Shown here piece by piece: positions 47,452 to 58,700 of a stretch of DNA of 64,000 bases (within the stretch, counting starts at the first letter, position 1; every line of letters begins with the position of its first letter). The notes beneath the pieces were generated by a model, which made no database searches, was not told the origin of the DNA, and was given only the letters and a program-made list of their open reading frames with translations. Made by a program: the position numbers and the translations under genes. Source of the DNA: Thalassia testudinum (Eukaryota; Streptophyta; Magnoliopsida; Alismatales; Hydrocharitaceae); assembly GCA_037157565.1 (NCBI GenBank), contig JAZHRO010000073.1, forward strand, positions 20,032,501-20,096,500, given 5' to 3'.

Positions 47452-48413
47452 AACCCCCATGCCTATCTTTTGCTAGTCCCTAGCAAAATTAAACTAAATG
47501 CTATGTATAAAAATAGAATTAGGGTCTAATCACTTAGGCAAGATTTGTTGATTACATTAAAAAATTTCAACTATGGACCTAATCTACGAAGACTCAACAA
47601 TGCCTGTATGCCTACCAAAATGCAAATCACTCAAGTCTTTGCCTTATTTTGAAAAGGTAAGATACATTTTTTTTCTATTTTTCTTCTTTCCAATTTTTTT
47701 TTTGGGTTTTTGAGTTTAGAGTTTCGAGGCAACTTTTTACGACTACCCAACCTAGCCAAGAGTCAAAAAGTACTTTAAGTTCTAAGCATCTTGTGAAAAA
47801 GTGATAGACTCACTAAGCTGCCGTTAAAATGGACTTCAAGTTTCTACAACCCTAGGTGACCTAAAAAATTTTGCCTAAAGGTTATCTGTTCAACCGGTAG
47901 CTTTCTCCCTACCGTTTTTTATTTTTTTATGGGGTCAACACAAGGGCGAATCCAGTGTATATCTCCCCGATTTATTTTACTTCCCCACTTCTTCCCTATG
48001 TGTTTTGGGAATTATTTGTGCATTTTGTGAGCTGGGTTCTGGACAACCGGCCAATGAGCTGTTACCACCGACCACTTGTCAACCATACTCTTGCGGTGAA
48101 GTGTGGCTTATTTATTGTTTTCTTTTTTTTTGGTATTTCTCTATATATTTTTTCTTCTTCTTCCTTTTCTTTTTTAATAGGTGGCTTCCCTGATCTAAGA
48201 TTTACTTAAAGGCAGCAGGAAGAGAATGGTCGTGTGCTAGACTCTAGACAACTGGCCAAGGAGTTGATACCACCAACAACTTGCCAGCCATATCACCCTG
48301 GAAGGTTCATTAGCTACCTAAGTTTCACTAGAACCACCAAAAAGTAAGTCAGTGTAATAGTGTGTAGATGCTTTAGAATTAAAGTCCCCTCAAATCATAG
48401 GGTGGGTTGATAA
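47452..48413 (-). other. 3' non-coding region of B (left part)
   Basis: Starts with the polypurine tract complement ACCCCCATGCC and is collinear with 8776-9745 in N. It is interrupted by solo LTR E at 48419 and resumes at 50775. No gene is seen. Confidence 0.65.
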
Positions 48414-48418
48414 GTCGC

Positions 48419-50769
48419 TGACAGAAGGCATTTTCATGCATTTGAAAGTCGTCGAAAATTATAGTATAGTCACGCAAAAACGTTCGTAGAAAAAAATGGG
48501 TTTATAAAAATAACGAGACTTTGAGTCCCGGTTGTTCGTCTCTAGGAGGCATTTGTTCAAATCTGAAATTGATCTTTTATCGCTCTACTTTATTTAAAAT
48601 TGCACTCCGGTTTCCAATTTTCGGATTAAGATTTTTCCACTTCTATTATGAATTCTGATTACGTGCACGTGCGTTAAATAGATAACAAAGGTAAAAGTAT
48701 GAGTTTCGGTGCACACAATTCTAGTTACGTGGTGGCCGTTTACAGAAAATACATCTATAGTTAGATCTTCTATATTTTCCGGAACCGACATGCTTGTTGC
48801 AAAATATATATATATAAGTGAAAAACAGGCAACTTGAATCACACAAAAAAGATGGCAACCAATAAGCTCATGGTGATTTCAAACTTAGAGATATATATAA
48901 AAATGTATCTTTTATTCATTCATTTAGAGAAGTGTTTGCAACATGGAATGTAGAGGAAAGCTTGTACAGGAATGCTTGAAAATGTAAATCTAGCTACCAA
49001 AAAATGATCGCATATGGGAATCTATGGGAGGATTTTGCATGCATCATTGGGGGAGAATAAGGGCTACACTACTAAGCAGTAAATGAAAGCAGTAAACTAT
49101 GAAGAGCTAAGTTACTAATCTAGCAAAAAGGAAGGGCATTCGGAGGTGGTCTCTGATGGCCTTTGAATGACTGGGAGAAGGAGGGGCAGCCAATGGTGCT
49201 TAGGCTGGCCGTTAGAGAGAGGTTGGGGAGATGATCCAGCATCCTAGCATGGAGATGGTGGCCTTCATGGTGGTGCTCCTCATGGAGGTGAAGTGGAGAT
49301 GAAAGTGGCTAGCCTAAGTGGAATGAATGCTAAGGAAATGGATGGGTGCAAATGGCCACCCCTTAGGTCTTTTTATAGACCTAATGGAGTCTCTCTAGAT
49401 AAGTGTGGAACTCTCTAAAGAGAGCTCCAATGAGTGGCTGGCCAAGTGAGAGAGAAGTGGTTCTTAGATCCACAAAAAGTGGATCTAAGAATTGAATGCC
49501 TCTTGGTTGCTAAATTTGGCAACCAAGAGTGGTGCCACCTCAAGAGAGTTCTAGAGAACACTAGAGGAGTGTGTGTGTGTGAATGGGTGTGTGTGTGTGT
49601 GTGTGTGTGGTCATGGCCTAGGTGGCTAAGAGGTCTAGGCTAGGTCCTAACGGGTTTGGGTAGCTGTATGCCTTGAATTAGGGTTGGAAACCCTAATTGC
49701 TAAAGGGAAATTGCAATTAAACTAAGTTTAATTGAATGAGTGTGAACCTAGTTAAGAGTGAAATAACTCAATTAGGTTGGGCTTAGGTCAATTGGACTCT
49801 CACTAAGTCCAATTGGACTTGTGTGGGTTGAGATCTGAGCTCAATTGGACTCAATGAGTCCAATTGACTTAGGTAATGGTAATTGACAATGATCTAAGTT
49901 AATTGGGTTTGGTGATGACCTAATTAGGTCCTTAAGGAGGTCTAGAGGTGGTGTACTAGGGTTAGGATACCTTAATTTAGGTTCCTATAGGGTTGGAATT
50001 GGGTCTAGGGAGCTAGAGATCTAAGATCAAGGCTTGAATCTCAAAACAGGAACTGGAGAACAGTTCCAGACGTCCACAAATAGAATCAGACAACTTATAC
50101 TAAAAAATTAGAAGTCTAGACTTGTTTTTTGGATGTCCAATTAGAGTTAGGAAGAATTCAAGGTTCTGTCTTGGGTATTCTGTAGAAATTGGACGTCTGA
50201 CAAAGTGTCTGGATGTCCAATAACACTGCAGAAGTGGGTTTGAGGGGTGCAGGAGTTGGCTAAGGGTTCTGGACATCCTATAACTTATCTGGACGTCCAC
50301 ATAGGGGTTGGAACTAGGGTTTTAAGGTTTCCTAGGGTGTGGTGACCTAATCTACGGGTGGCTAAGGCTTAGGGGAAGTCTCTAGGCTATCCTAGGGCTA
50401 GGATGGACCTAAGCTCTTTACATTTTACTGCTCTATTCCTACTTAATAGAATAGCATACCTTAACTCCCTTACATCATTATTTCCTATATCTAATCTAAG
50501 TCTTCTACTCCAGTCCTGCTCAACACCCATTATTTCTGATCCAACTTCAGATCCACCTCTAGATCCAGCTCCAGATCTAACTTCTGATTAGCTTATTGCC
50601 TGCAATTGACATAATGCACTTAATCAGCACATTATAACATTATTTTATGCATAGCTAAAGTAAAGCAGTAAAGATGTAGATAATGCTTATACATGCATGA
50701 ATTACCCTAACTTATGCTAAGTTCTAGCCTAATTTAGGTCAATTAAGACCTATGATTGCTACGCAATCA
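48419..50769 (-). mobile_element. E: solo LTR of an unrelated family
   Basis: The 2351-base sequence starts TGACAGAAGGCATT and ends CTACGCAATCA. It is flanked by GTCGC (48414-48418) and GTAGC (50770-50774), a 5-bp duplication with one change. On removal the sequence matches GATAAGTCGTGTACTTATC in N. A minus-strand GTCTATAAAAAGACC near 49370-49384 suggests the orientation. There is no interior, so it is a solo LTR. It contains a GT microsatellite and, at 50069-50297, paired GACGTC-like motifs 20 bases apart. Confidence 0.8.
49569..49609. repeat. GT microsatellite
   Basis: (GT)n runs at 49569-49581 and 49586-49609, split by GAATGG, inside solo LTR E. Confidence 0.9.
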
Positions 50770-50774
50770 GTAGC

Positions 50775-51500
50775 ATACTTATCACCCTAATTTATTAGCT
50801 ATATTAAAGTAAAATTAATGTGGCAAGGACTTGAGAATAAGTCCACATTTTAATGGACACCCAGGCTGATTAAACCTGAAGACCTGAAGAGTCTAAGTGT
50901 TCAGGTCCTAAAGTATCATTTTCTAAAGTTAACAACTCCTAATGCCTAAGTTCTCTTCTCCTAATTCCTTTTTTTTTGTCTTTTTGAATTTGATTTTTTT
51001 TTTGTAAAGAAAATAAAAGAAATTCCACGAAGCTAATAAAATAATTTTAGGATTAATTATCCACCCCCATGCCTAAATGATGCAATGCCATCATTGTAAA
51101 AATAAAGACATAAAAAAGGTAAAATAAACAGAATATCACCTGAATTTTGTGACAATCCAGTCGTCTCCGCAGAGAGAGAAGAGTATACACACGTGCTAAG
51201 TTTATTGCCTTTAGCTAGGCATAATATACAAATAAAGAAGAAATTATGAATTCACAAGTGCAGGTCAGAATCAAAATAAAAATATTGATCATCAACCCCA
51301 CCAGCAAAAGATGTCCACAAATGTGGACCAAATTGTGGTGCAGACCCATGCCCCAGGGTTGAGTGGTTCTAAGGCTCTGATGAAAATCACTCAAAACCAG
51401 AGATTATTGTGTTTGCGGGGTGGGTCCTACGGTTTTGTGGTGTGCAAGTCAAGTCTAGAGTGGCGGACAATAGGTAGATCTAGTTCAATAGATTCGTGTG
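50775..51500 (-). other. 3' non-coding region of B (right part)
   Basis: It continues from 48413 and matches N around 9755-10500 (CCACATTTTAATGGACACCC, AGTGTTCAGGTCC, CCCCCATGCCTAAATGATGC). No separate gene is seen. Confidence 0.65.
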
Positions 51501-51512
51501 TCCACTTAAAGT

Positions 51513-52973
51513 TCAGCTCAAAAAGATAGTTATTCCAAGCTTGGGTTGCACATCAAAGATAACATAAGGGTCCTGATAGAAGGTAGGTGGTTTCAGGTCA
51601 ATAGAAACCTTTAAATCCAAAATCCTGTCTTCCCTGGAGTTAACTTCCCAAATCTTAATTTCCAAATTTCTATCCTCTAAGATCAAGTGTTTGGTTTCCA
51701 GGGCCTCATGATCATTGTACACCCCATCAAAGATATCCAAGTCAAACAATTGTGGTTGAATCAGAATTAACTTGGATTCAATCATTTCAAAATCATTCAT
51801 CTCTTTGGGGTGTGTTTGAAGATTAGGGCTACCAATTGGATCATCTATTATAATAAGATTAGAATCCTCCATGTTAGCTCCAATCAGATCATAATCCTCA
51901 ATTATTGGGCTATCAAATGGTTCGTCATGCTCCTCGAGCTCGTTTGTTTCACTAAAATCGTTTTCCTTAACTTCAAGTGAGACTTCACTAAGAGATTCCT
52001 CACCCTCAGAATTAAAGAATCCTTGATCCTCATTTATATGTCTCAAAATCATATGTTTTTCCTTGATCTATAGAGACATATTTTTCCTTGCTCCCTGGCT
52101 CAAGGATCTCAGATGAGAAAATCACATCATCCTTGATTGGTTTCTCTAACCCAACCTGGTCAGCCCTGATCTCAGAAAATCTATTCCCCCCTACAGGCAC
52201 ATAAGCGGGTTCAAATATTGGCTCTCCTGAAGGGGTTTCGTCCTGGGAATCATCCATAGATTGGACTAAGGCAACCATGAATTTCATCCTTCATATTGAT
52301 AATTTCCCAAGTAAAAACTCACCCAGGCCCCTATCCTTAACATCTTGGATCCAATCCAATAAATAACTATTAAGCTCATCAATTATTTTTATCATAGGCT
52401 CCAATGCTTCAGTGCATGGTGTTGGCTGAGCTTCTAAAGAATGTATAGTGTTTCTCAAGTTAGTCAACACCCTATCCTGGACCTGGTTCACTTGAACCAA
52501 ATGGTTCGGTTCATGGTTGGGTGGATTTGGGTTAAAACTAGGAGAGTCAATATATTGAGGTTCTTGGCGTGCTCCTTGATAGTAGGTCGTTTCAGGTTGT
52601 TCAAAGAATGGTGGTGACTATATTTAGTATAATCCTGGGGAAGGTAGGTGTTATATCCTTCCTAATTGTAGATCAAGTTGGTTTGTTCATAAGATGGCAG
52701 TGATCTATAATCAGTGTAGCTTTGGGAAGGATAATAATCATGATCATAATGTCCAAGGTTAGGTCCTGGACATTGAGGTCCGGAATCATATCCCCAATCA
52801 AAGGTATCCTGGCTAGTGGATGGGTAATCATAAGTTGAGTCAGGATAATCATCTTGAGGATAAGTAGTGGTAGGAGGGTAGGATTGGAAATGTGTGTAGG
52901 ATGTGGAAGGATACCTGGTGAAACAGAAGGGAAAATAGAGAAGAGAAAGGTGCCTTGCAGTACAATCAACCAA
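51513..52973 (-). pseudogene. Unidentified Tyr/Pro-rich then acidic frame of B
   Basis: Frames 52973-52662, 52500-52291, 52287-52030 and 52052-51513 match the frame of N in order: YPSTSYTHFQSYPPTTTYPQ, LTNLRNTIHSLEAQPTPC, FLLGKLSI, DQVGLEKPI, then EEESLSEVSLEVKENDFSET. The disruptions differ from those of N (for example B reads through where N has a stop at 11477), so both derive from a longer intact frame. No zinc knuckle, gag core or enzyme motif is visible. Function is unknown; packaging or particle assembly is a guess from its position. Confidence 0.65.
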
Positions 52974-52989
52974 ACCTGTCCTTAGGTGG

Positions 52990-54150
52990 GTGGCCTAAAG
53001 ACCTACAAACTCCCAAGACCCATCTTGAGATGAAAGAAACGATTTGATCTACTTCTATCTGGTCAATCCAACCAGTTAGAGGGAGGGGTTGGGGGAAGGT
53101 TCTTCCTTTGGCTTGCTCCTCCGGTTCCTTTGATACCCCCTAACCATGGTCGTTTGATGCTACTCTCCTTGCTAGACATCGGATGGACTGGTGGAAGTAA
53201 ATTAACAAAAAAAAATCTCAGTTGGAGTCCCAAAGAGAGAGTTAATCCTTAAGGCCAACGTCTACTCAGTTTTAATTAGGCTTGGGATGATTGTGCTCTT
53301 AGAATGTGGTGGGCCTTTAAGATGGGTTGTGCCCTTAAAAATCAGTTAATATGTGTGTGCGTGCACAACCAGGTTTTTCAAACAAGGTTATTATGATGTG
53401 TCTTTTAGAGTTTAACCTTGTTTAGTAGCTTTTAGGGTTTAATCTTTAGGTGTATTCAATCAAGGTTTAGTAGAAGACTCTAAGTTTTGAAAGAATCGGT
53501 GATGATATATTCCTTTAGAACTCAGAAATAACGTGGAGTGCCTGGTCAGCCCTAAAAATAAACCCTAAGTGGCAAGCTACTTGATGGATCAGTTTTAAAT
53601 TGAGTGGTGCGGCCCAAACAGTTCAAGCAATTGGCCTATTACACCACTTGATTAAGGCACAAAAAAATGTTTAACCTAATCAAATTTCTACTCACTTATT
53701 TGTGTGCTAAGTTAAGGTGTACCGGATCTACAAGTCAGATTCCAGTTAAGTGGTAGAATCAATGTAATTGTGTGCCTTAGGTCGAGAAATTTGTGAGTGT
53801 TTAAGTTGTGTCACTTTTAGCTTAATCCCACAAGAAGAGAAGAGTAAATTTTTTATTATTTTTAAATTTATGGGGTTGGGTGAGGTGAGGTGAAGTGACA
53901 ATCAAAAAATCAGATCTATCCTAGGATTTATAAAATCACCTAGGTTGATTTGAGTTTGAGTTATTAGGTGAAGGAATGAGAATCTAGTGGGTGGGTGGGG
54001 GGATACACTTACAGAACCTTCTAATCGCAGTGTACTCCGATCTATCCACTTTGGCTGGCCTTGGAAGGGTACCTGTAATCACAAAAAGAAAGGAATAAAG
54101 TGAGCTAAAAAGTTAAGTAAGGTGGAAAACGCGGTAAAACCAAAGAGCGT
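52990..54150 (-). other. Leader of B
   Basis: Non-coding. It is collinear with the leader of N (GGGTTGTGCCCTTAA, GTGCACAACCAGG, ATTCCTTTAGAA). No gene is recognised. Confidence 0.65.
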
Positions 54151-54152
54151 TG

Positions 54153-54175
54153 CTTCCACGGCAACGGTGCCAAAA
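54153..54175 (-). other. Primer-binding site of B (tRNA-Asp type)
   Basis: The plus strand reads CCACGGCAACGGTGCCAAAA before the right LTR. Its reverse complement TTTTGGCACCGTTGCCGTGG is close to the known Athila/Tat primer site. It is the best preserved one in the N/B pair. Confidence 0.8.
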
Positions 54176-55656
54176 TGATGAGCGTGATTACGTACTCGAA
54201 AAGATTTGAGTTGGAAACCCATCATCGTAGTGTGTAGAAATTCGCTAACTAGATATTGAGTTAAAAACCCATCGTCGTAGTGTGTAGAAATCCGCTAACC
54301 AGATAAAATTTATACCGAAACTCCAAGTGAGTCCCAGGTCGACAATTGGGAATCGAACGTTTGATTTTGAAATCCGTGCTTTTGATTTTATTTGTTTTTG
54401 TTGTTTATGTCTTTTATGATTTTTTTTGTAGTTTTATAAAGCAAGAGATTAGATCGATGAAATCTAACTAATCTACTTGCAAAATGAGAGGGAGGGAGGG
54501 AGAGAGAGAGAGAGAGATAGAGACACAAATATTATAGCGGTGAACCAAATTGTTTTTTACAACTAATTGCGGAAAGTAAAACTACACTACAAAAGCAACA
54601 AAAAGAATAAGATAAGGAAATCCCCCTTGACGATCACTTGGAGGACGACTCACTCTGATGGCGCCCCGGAAGAATGTGGTAGAAAGCTGGACGAAGAAGA
54701 ACGACGTCGAAGGAAGGAGGATGAGGCGAAACAGCGTCGCGGTGAGGATCTACTTCCTGAAGTGGTGAGAGGACAACCACGGGATGCTCCACGAATGGGG
54801 ATGAGAGGCAGGAAAAATATTTGGTTTTCTACTCTAGAGAAGCATCCCAGCCTTGGGATAAGCTCTCTCTAGAGCCTTGGAGGTGGTGAGGGAGAGAAAG
54901 GAAGAGATGATAAAGAATGGGAGGGGTAGGGGTCCATTTATAGTTGAGGAGATGACAACTATAAACATTGTTGAAGATTTGCCACAAGTGTCGCTGAAGG
55001 TCCAGCTCACGTGCCCCACGTGAGGCACATGCACACCCGCTGGCGTTCATTGCTACGTGTCTCCACGCGCTACGTGCTCCGCAAGCACACTGTTGCTACT
55101 GCTACGTTGATGCGCGCTCGCATTGCTACGCAGTCCTGTGTGCTACACACACTCATGGTACTGCGTGCATGCCCATGGGCGACCTGGATAGCGCCACTTG
55201 GCACGATCTGGGCCGTCTATCTTCTTTCCTTTGAAGGTGGCACCGCGGACGTCGGATTAGGTCGATTTTTGCACCATTGGATTGCAATTGTTGATCCGGA
55301 TCCATCCGTGCAGTTAGATTTGTCATTTGAAGCTCCATTTTGTCACCAAGTCTCTTGGTCGTTGATCTTCCTTGGATTACATAAGGTGCTATGGGATTCC
55401 GATCAAGACAATTTCAAAGGCGTTGGACTCCGATCATCGTCTTGATTAGATTCGTACGGTCGGATTGCCAATCCAGGACCCCGACATAAATCTCCTCTCC
55501 TGACCACAAAAGGACATGAATTAACCTATAATTTATACACACTACTCTAAATGCAGAATGATCCATGTTATGCAATATTTATAGTATAGAATGCATATCT
55601 AAGCCTAGGAACATGTATAAATAGACATTTTATCCTAAATAAATGTGTCTACATCA
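54176..55656 (-). repeat. 5' LTR of B
   Basis: 1481 bases, TGATGAGCGTGA to GTGTCTACATCA, followed by GTAAC. It includes a short tandem duplication near its start (GTTGGAAACCCATCATCGTAG at 54211 and a near copy at 54257) and a GA-rich run at 54486-54530. Confidence 0.88.
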
Positions 55657-55661
55657 GTAAC

Positions 55662-55702
55662 TACAATGATACAAAATCTTTTAACATGTTTCATGATGAA
55701 TA
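55662..55702 (+). repeat. 3' LTR of A, last part
   Basis: TACAATGATACAAAATCTTTT onward matches 4680-4720 and ends GATGAATA. This is the right end of A. Confidence 0.75.
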
Positions 55703-58700
55703 GAGTAGATGTAAGAAGAAGAAAAAGAAGAGGGTGATGTCTCCCTCTCAATTTTCTCCTCCCAAAGTAAATGACTCAAGGCTCTTAAATGCTCTTCAAA
55801 TTTTCTCTTAAGCCAAAGGCATCCAAGTGGGTAGCATTGAGCTCTTTTTATAGAGTGGGTAGGCAATGGTTTTGAAGGGAAAATTGGAAGGGACCATGGG
55901 AGGCATGCATCATTGATGGGGCCATGAGATGTGTGTCAGAATTAATGGGGTGGTAGGCTCAAGGTGTAGGGAAATGAGGAGAGGTAATTAGGTGATAGTG
56001 TTGGAGATGGTGATTTGTGGGAAGATTGAGCTATAGGTATGTAGTGGAAATAAAGTAAGTGTGCCAGGTAAATGGTGCTTAGGAAGGGATGGAGGTGTTG
56101 ATAGGTGGACATTGGAATTGGGTAGAGGGACATAATTGTGTGTTGGGGTTGGCGTCTTGGTAGTGGAAAGTGGGATGGCCATGGGGAATGTGCAGGCTTT
56201 TAATGGGTGGAGTGATTGGCTTGGTTAGAAATGGAGAAACAGGTTTATGGACCATGGGAGACGTGTAGATGGGGACTCCTATGAGGATGTGTGGGTGTGG
56301 CTCTAGGTGCACCAAAGTTGGTGTGAATGAAGCCTAGGTAGTGGAGTCTACTTAGGTCATTTAGGGAGGTGGAAGTGTTGGAATTTAATAAGGGTTTTGG
56401 AGGCTTGTTGGAGGGGGATTTGTGGAGCTAGGAGGGGATCACATTTATGGAGGTGAGGAGGTGCTACAATGACCTTCAGGAGTGATGAGTTGGCACCAAT
56501 GATTTCTAAAGCTGCACCTTGGTCTAATCGGGCTTTCTCTAGCTCATGTTTAGTCTGCATGATAAGTTATCTTTAATCTTGTTTTGTCATTCCAAAACCT
56601 AACATAACCAAAATAGAGAAGTTAGATAAAAATGACATTTTATTATGCAAGGAATGCAAGCATGTCTAAATGCATGATATGCCTAATGAATGCATGAAAC
56701 CTAGGTAATCTACCCAAAATTCTCTAAGTTACCAACAAAATCAAGTCATGGGTGATACAAAATGTGATTTCATTAAACAACAATCAGGCACAAAACAATA
56801 ACAGAGAGAGGACAAGAGAAAGGGTATTGTTTCATAAGTTAATTCATTTATTAATCTTTACATCATTCTGTTCATTTTATAAGTTAAGCCTAACTTGTTA
56901 CAATTGAAACCTGTTAATGAACACCTTGCGGCACGAGGCGATCTTTGTGTGACTTCCTGAGATGAAAGACTAGTATAAGCCACCATCTTGGTTGAAAAGA
57001 TGGCTTATATCTATCGAGTCACACCCTGGGGTCGTTGTAGAAAGGGGTGGTAGTTACATCGTATGACATGAGCACATGCTAGCTACACACACTAAACCAC
57101 AATTAGCCAATGACCTACCCATTGGTTGAATAAAGAAAACTAACTCCAACTCTCGATCCACACGTACTGCTATCCTAGTTGGCTACTAAGCCTAACCAAG
57201 AGTTATTGAGAGGCCAGCAACTTCCTAAGCCAGCCCAAAATCGGTCTAAAAGACCAAAGCTACAACCAAGTTCTAGAAAGTAATAAGGCTAAACCAATTA
57301 TTTAATTTATTTTTGACCAATCCATTATTATTAATTTAATAACTTATTTCTAGATAAATGAATTAATAACAACAATTAATTAACCCAAAAGTCATATCAT
57401 TTACACACATTATTTCAAAGTAATGAAAGAGTTTATATCACATCACTTCTAACTTGATTGCTAACTACTTAGTTTTCAATCTTTGATAGTTGTCTCAATT
57501 AAGTTATTATTTAACGATCACAATGATGCTAGTTTTATAAAATATCGAATTTGTTTCACACATGCATTGATAGGGTCACATCCAATATACTTAGGTACTT
57601 CATAATTCATTAAATCATGAAAAGCCACTAATAATTTATAATTAATCCCTTTTAATCCAACAGTTACGCTTATCAGTCCATTATATCAATTCAATTATTC
57701 ACATCCCAGGCCATCAACCTCATTACAACATTAATATTTAATATTCAAGCACCCTAAGTTGTAAGAAACACGAAGACGAGTTCGACCCCAGAAAGAAGTT
57801 AGAACTCATTCTAAACAATGCAATACGAGTAGAAAACCATGATGTTGATAAATCATATACGGAAAAACAGAGACTACTCTACTTAACGTCACCGAAGGGT
57901 CACGGTAACTTTGAACAAGAACAAGGATTAAGAGGCACAGTCCAAGTTCCCCTAATCTATTCCTTGGAATTTGAAGCGGGTTCTGTCAAACTCTACTATA
58001 TGGATGTCTCCAGCACACTCAAGAATCCCAAGATCATCCTTAATCACTTAAATCCAGCTCCAAATGACCCTAATTTGTGTAAAATAATTCTGAATGTCAT
58101 ATCTCAAATAATACGACATCTTCTTCACAGGGACCACAATGTAATATTTAGAACTTGTGATTTTTTTGTTGAAATTTGCACACCCTTAAATCACTTCCTC
58201 CTCCTTTCGTTCTTTCTTCCGCATCTTCTTCATACCTTTACATCAACCCATCATGCGCACAAGCTACAGAGGGAAATTCTTGTGCTGGCTTCACCTCCAG
58301 TGACCCTTGCCGGTCACTAGCGAGCTATAATAGCCCCTCCTCCCTTGCTCTCTCCATCTTTCTCTCCCTCTTGCTCTCTCTGCAAGACCCTATGCACATA
58401 TGTGCTTAGGTCATGTCGGTGCTCATCCTTAGCCTCGTTGTCGACCCATTGGGCTACTCCTCTCTCCTCGCCACTATCCTTCCTTCCCTGTTTCAATCTT
58501 CTTCACACATGTAGGTGGAACCCACCGATGGTGCACTCCATGTTAGCTGTGCCAACGGCTCTCACCATCCTCTACACTTACCGACCCCATCAAGATCCTA
58601 CTATCATCCTCCTCTCCTTCCTTGAACTCATGCCCCTCTCTCTTCTTCTTCTTCTTCTTCTTCTTCTTCTTCTTCTCTTCTCTCTTTCCCTCGATCTCCC

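Larger units (their letters stand above)
32809..55656 (-). mobile_element. B: non-autonomous LTR retrotransposon related to N
   Basis: The left LTR starts at 32809 (TAATGAGCGTGA, TG decayed to TA), runs to 34001, is interrupted by C, and ends at 47451. The right LTR is 54176-55656 (starts TGATGAGCGTGA, ends ACATCA). The flanks GCAAC (32804-32808) and GTAAC (55657-55661) form a 5-bp duplication with one C/T change. Removing B rebuilds GCAACTACAATGATACAAAAT, matching 4675-4695 in the other LTR of A. The interior carries the same unidentified frame as N, and solo LTR E. Confidence 0.88.
3861..55702 (+). mobile_element. A: Athila-like Ty3-gypsy retrotransposon, host of the nest
   Basis: Pieces in order: 5' LTR remnant 3861-4720, primer site 4723-4741, leader, gag 6110-7339 and 14592-15222, protease about 15400-15960, acidic frame to 16663, long 3' non-coding region (16664-16800, 21870-22625, 30286-31225), polypurine tract, 3' LTR 31238-32808 and 55662-55702. 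Removing N, the LINE, the MULE and B restores collinearity with A0. No reverse transcriptase, RNase H or integrase of its own is visible, so A was probably non-autonomous, or lost pol before these copies arose. Flanking target duplications cannot be tested because A0 hides the left edge. Confidence 0.75.
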
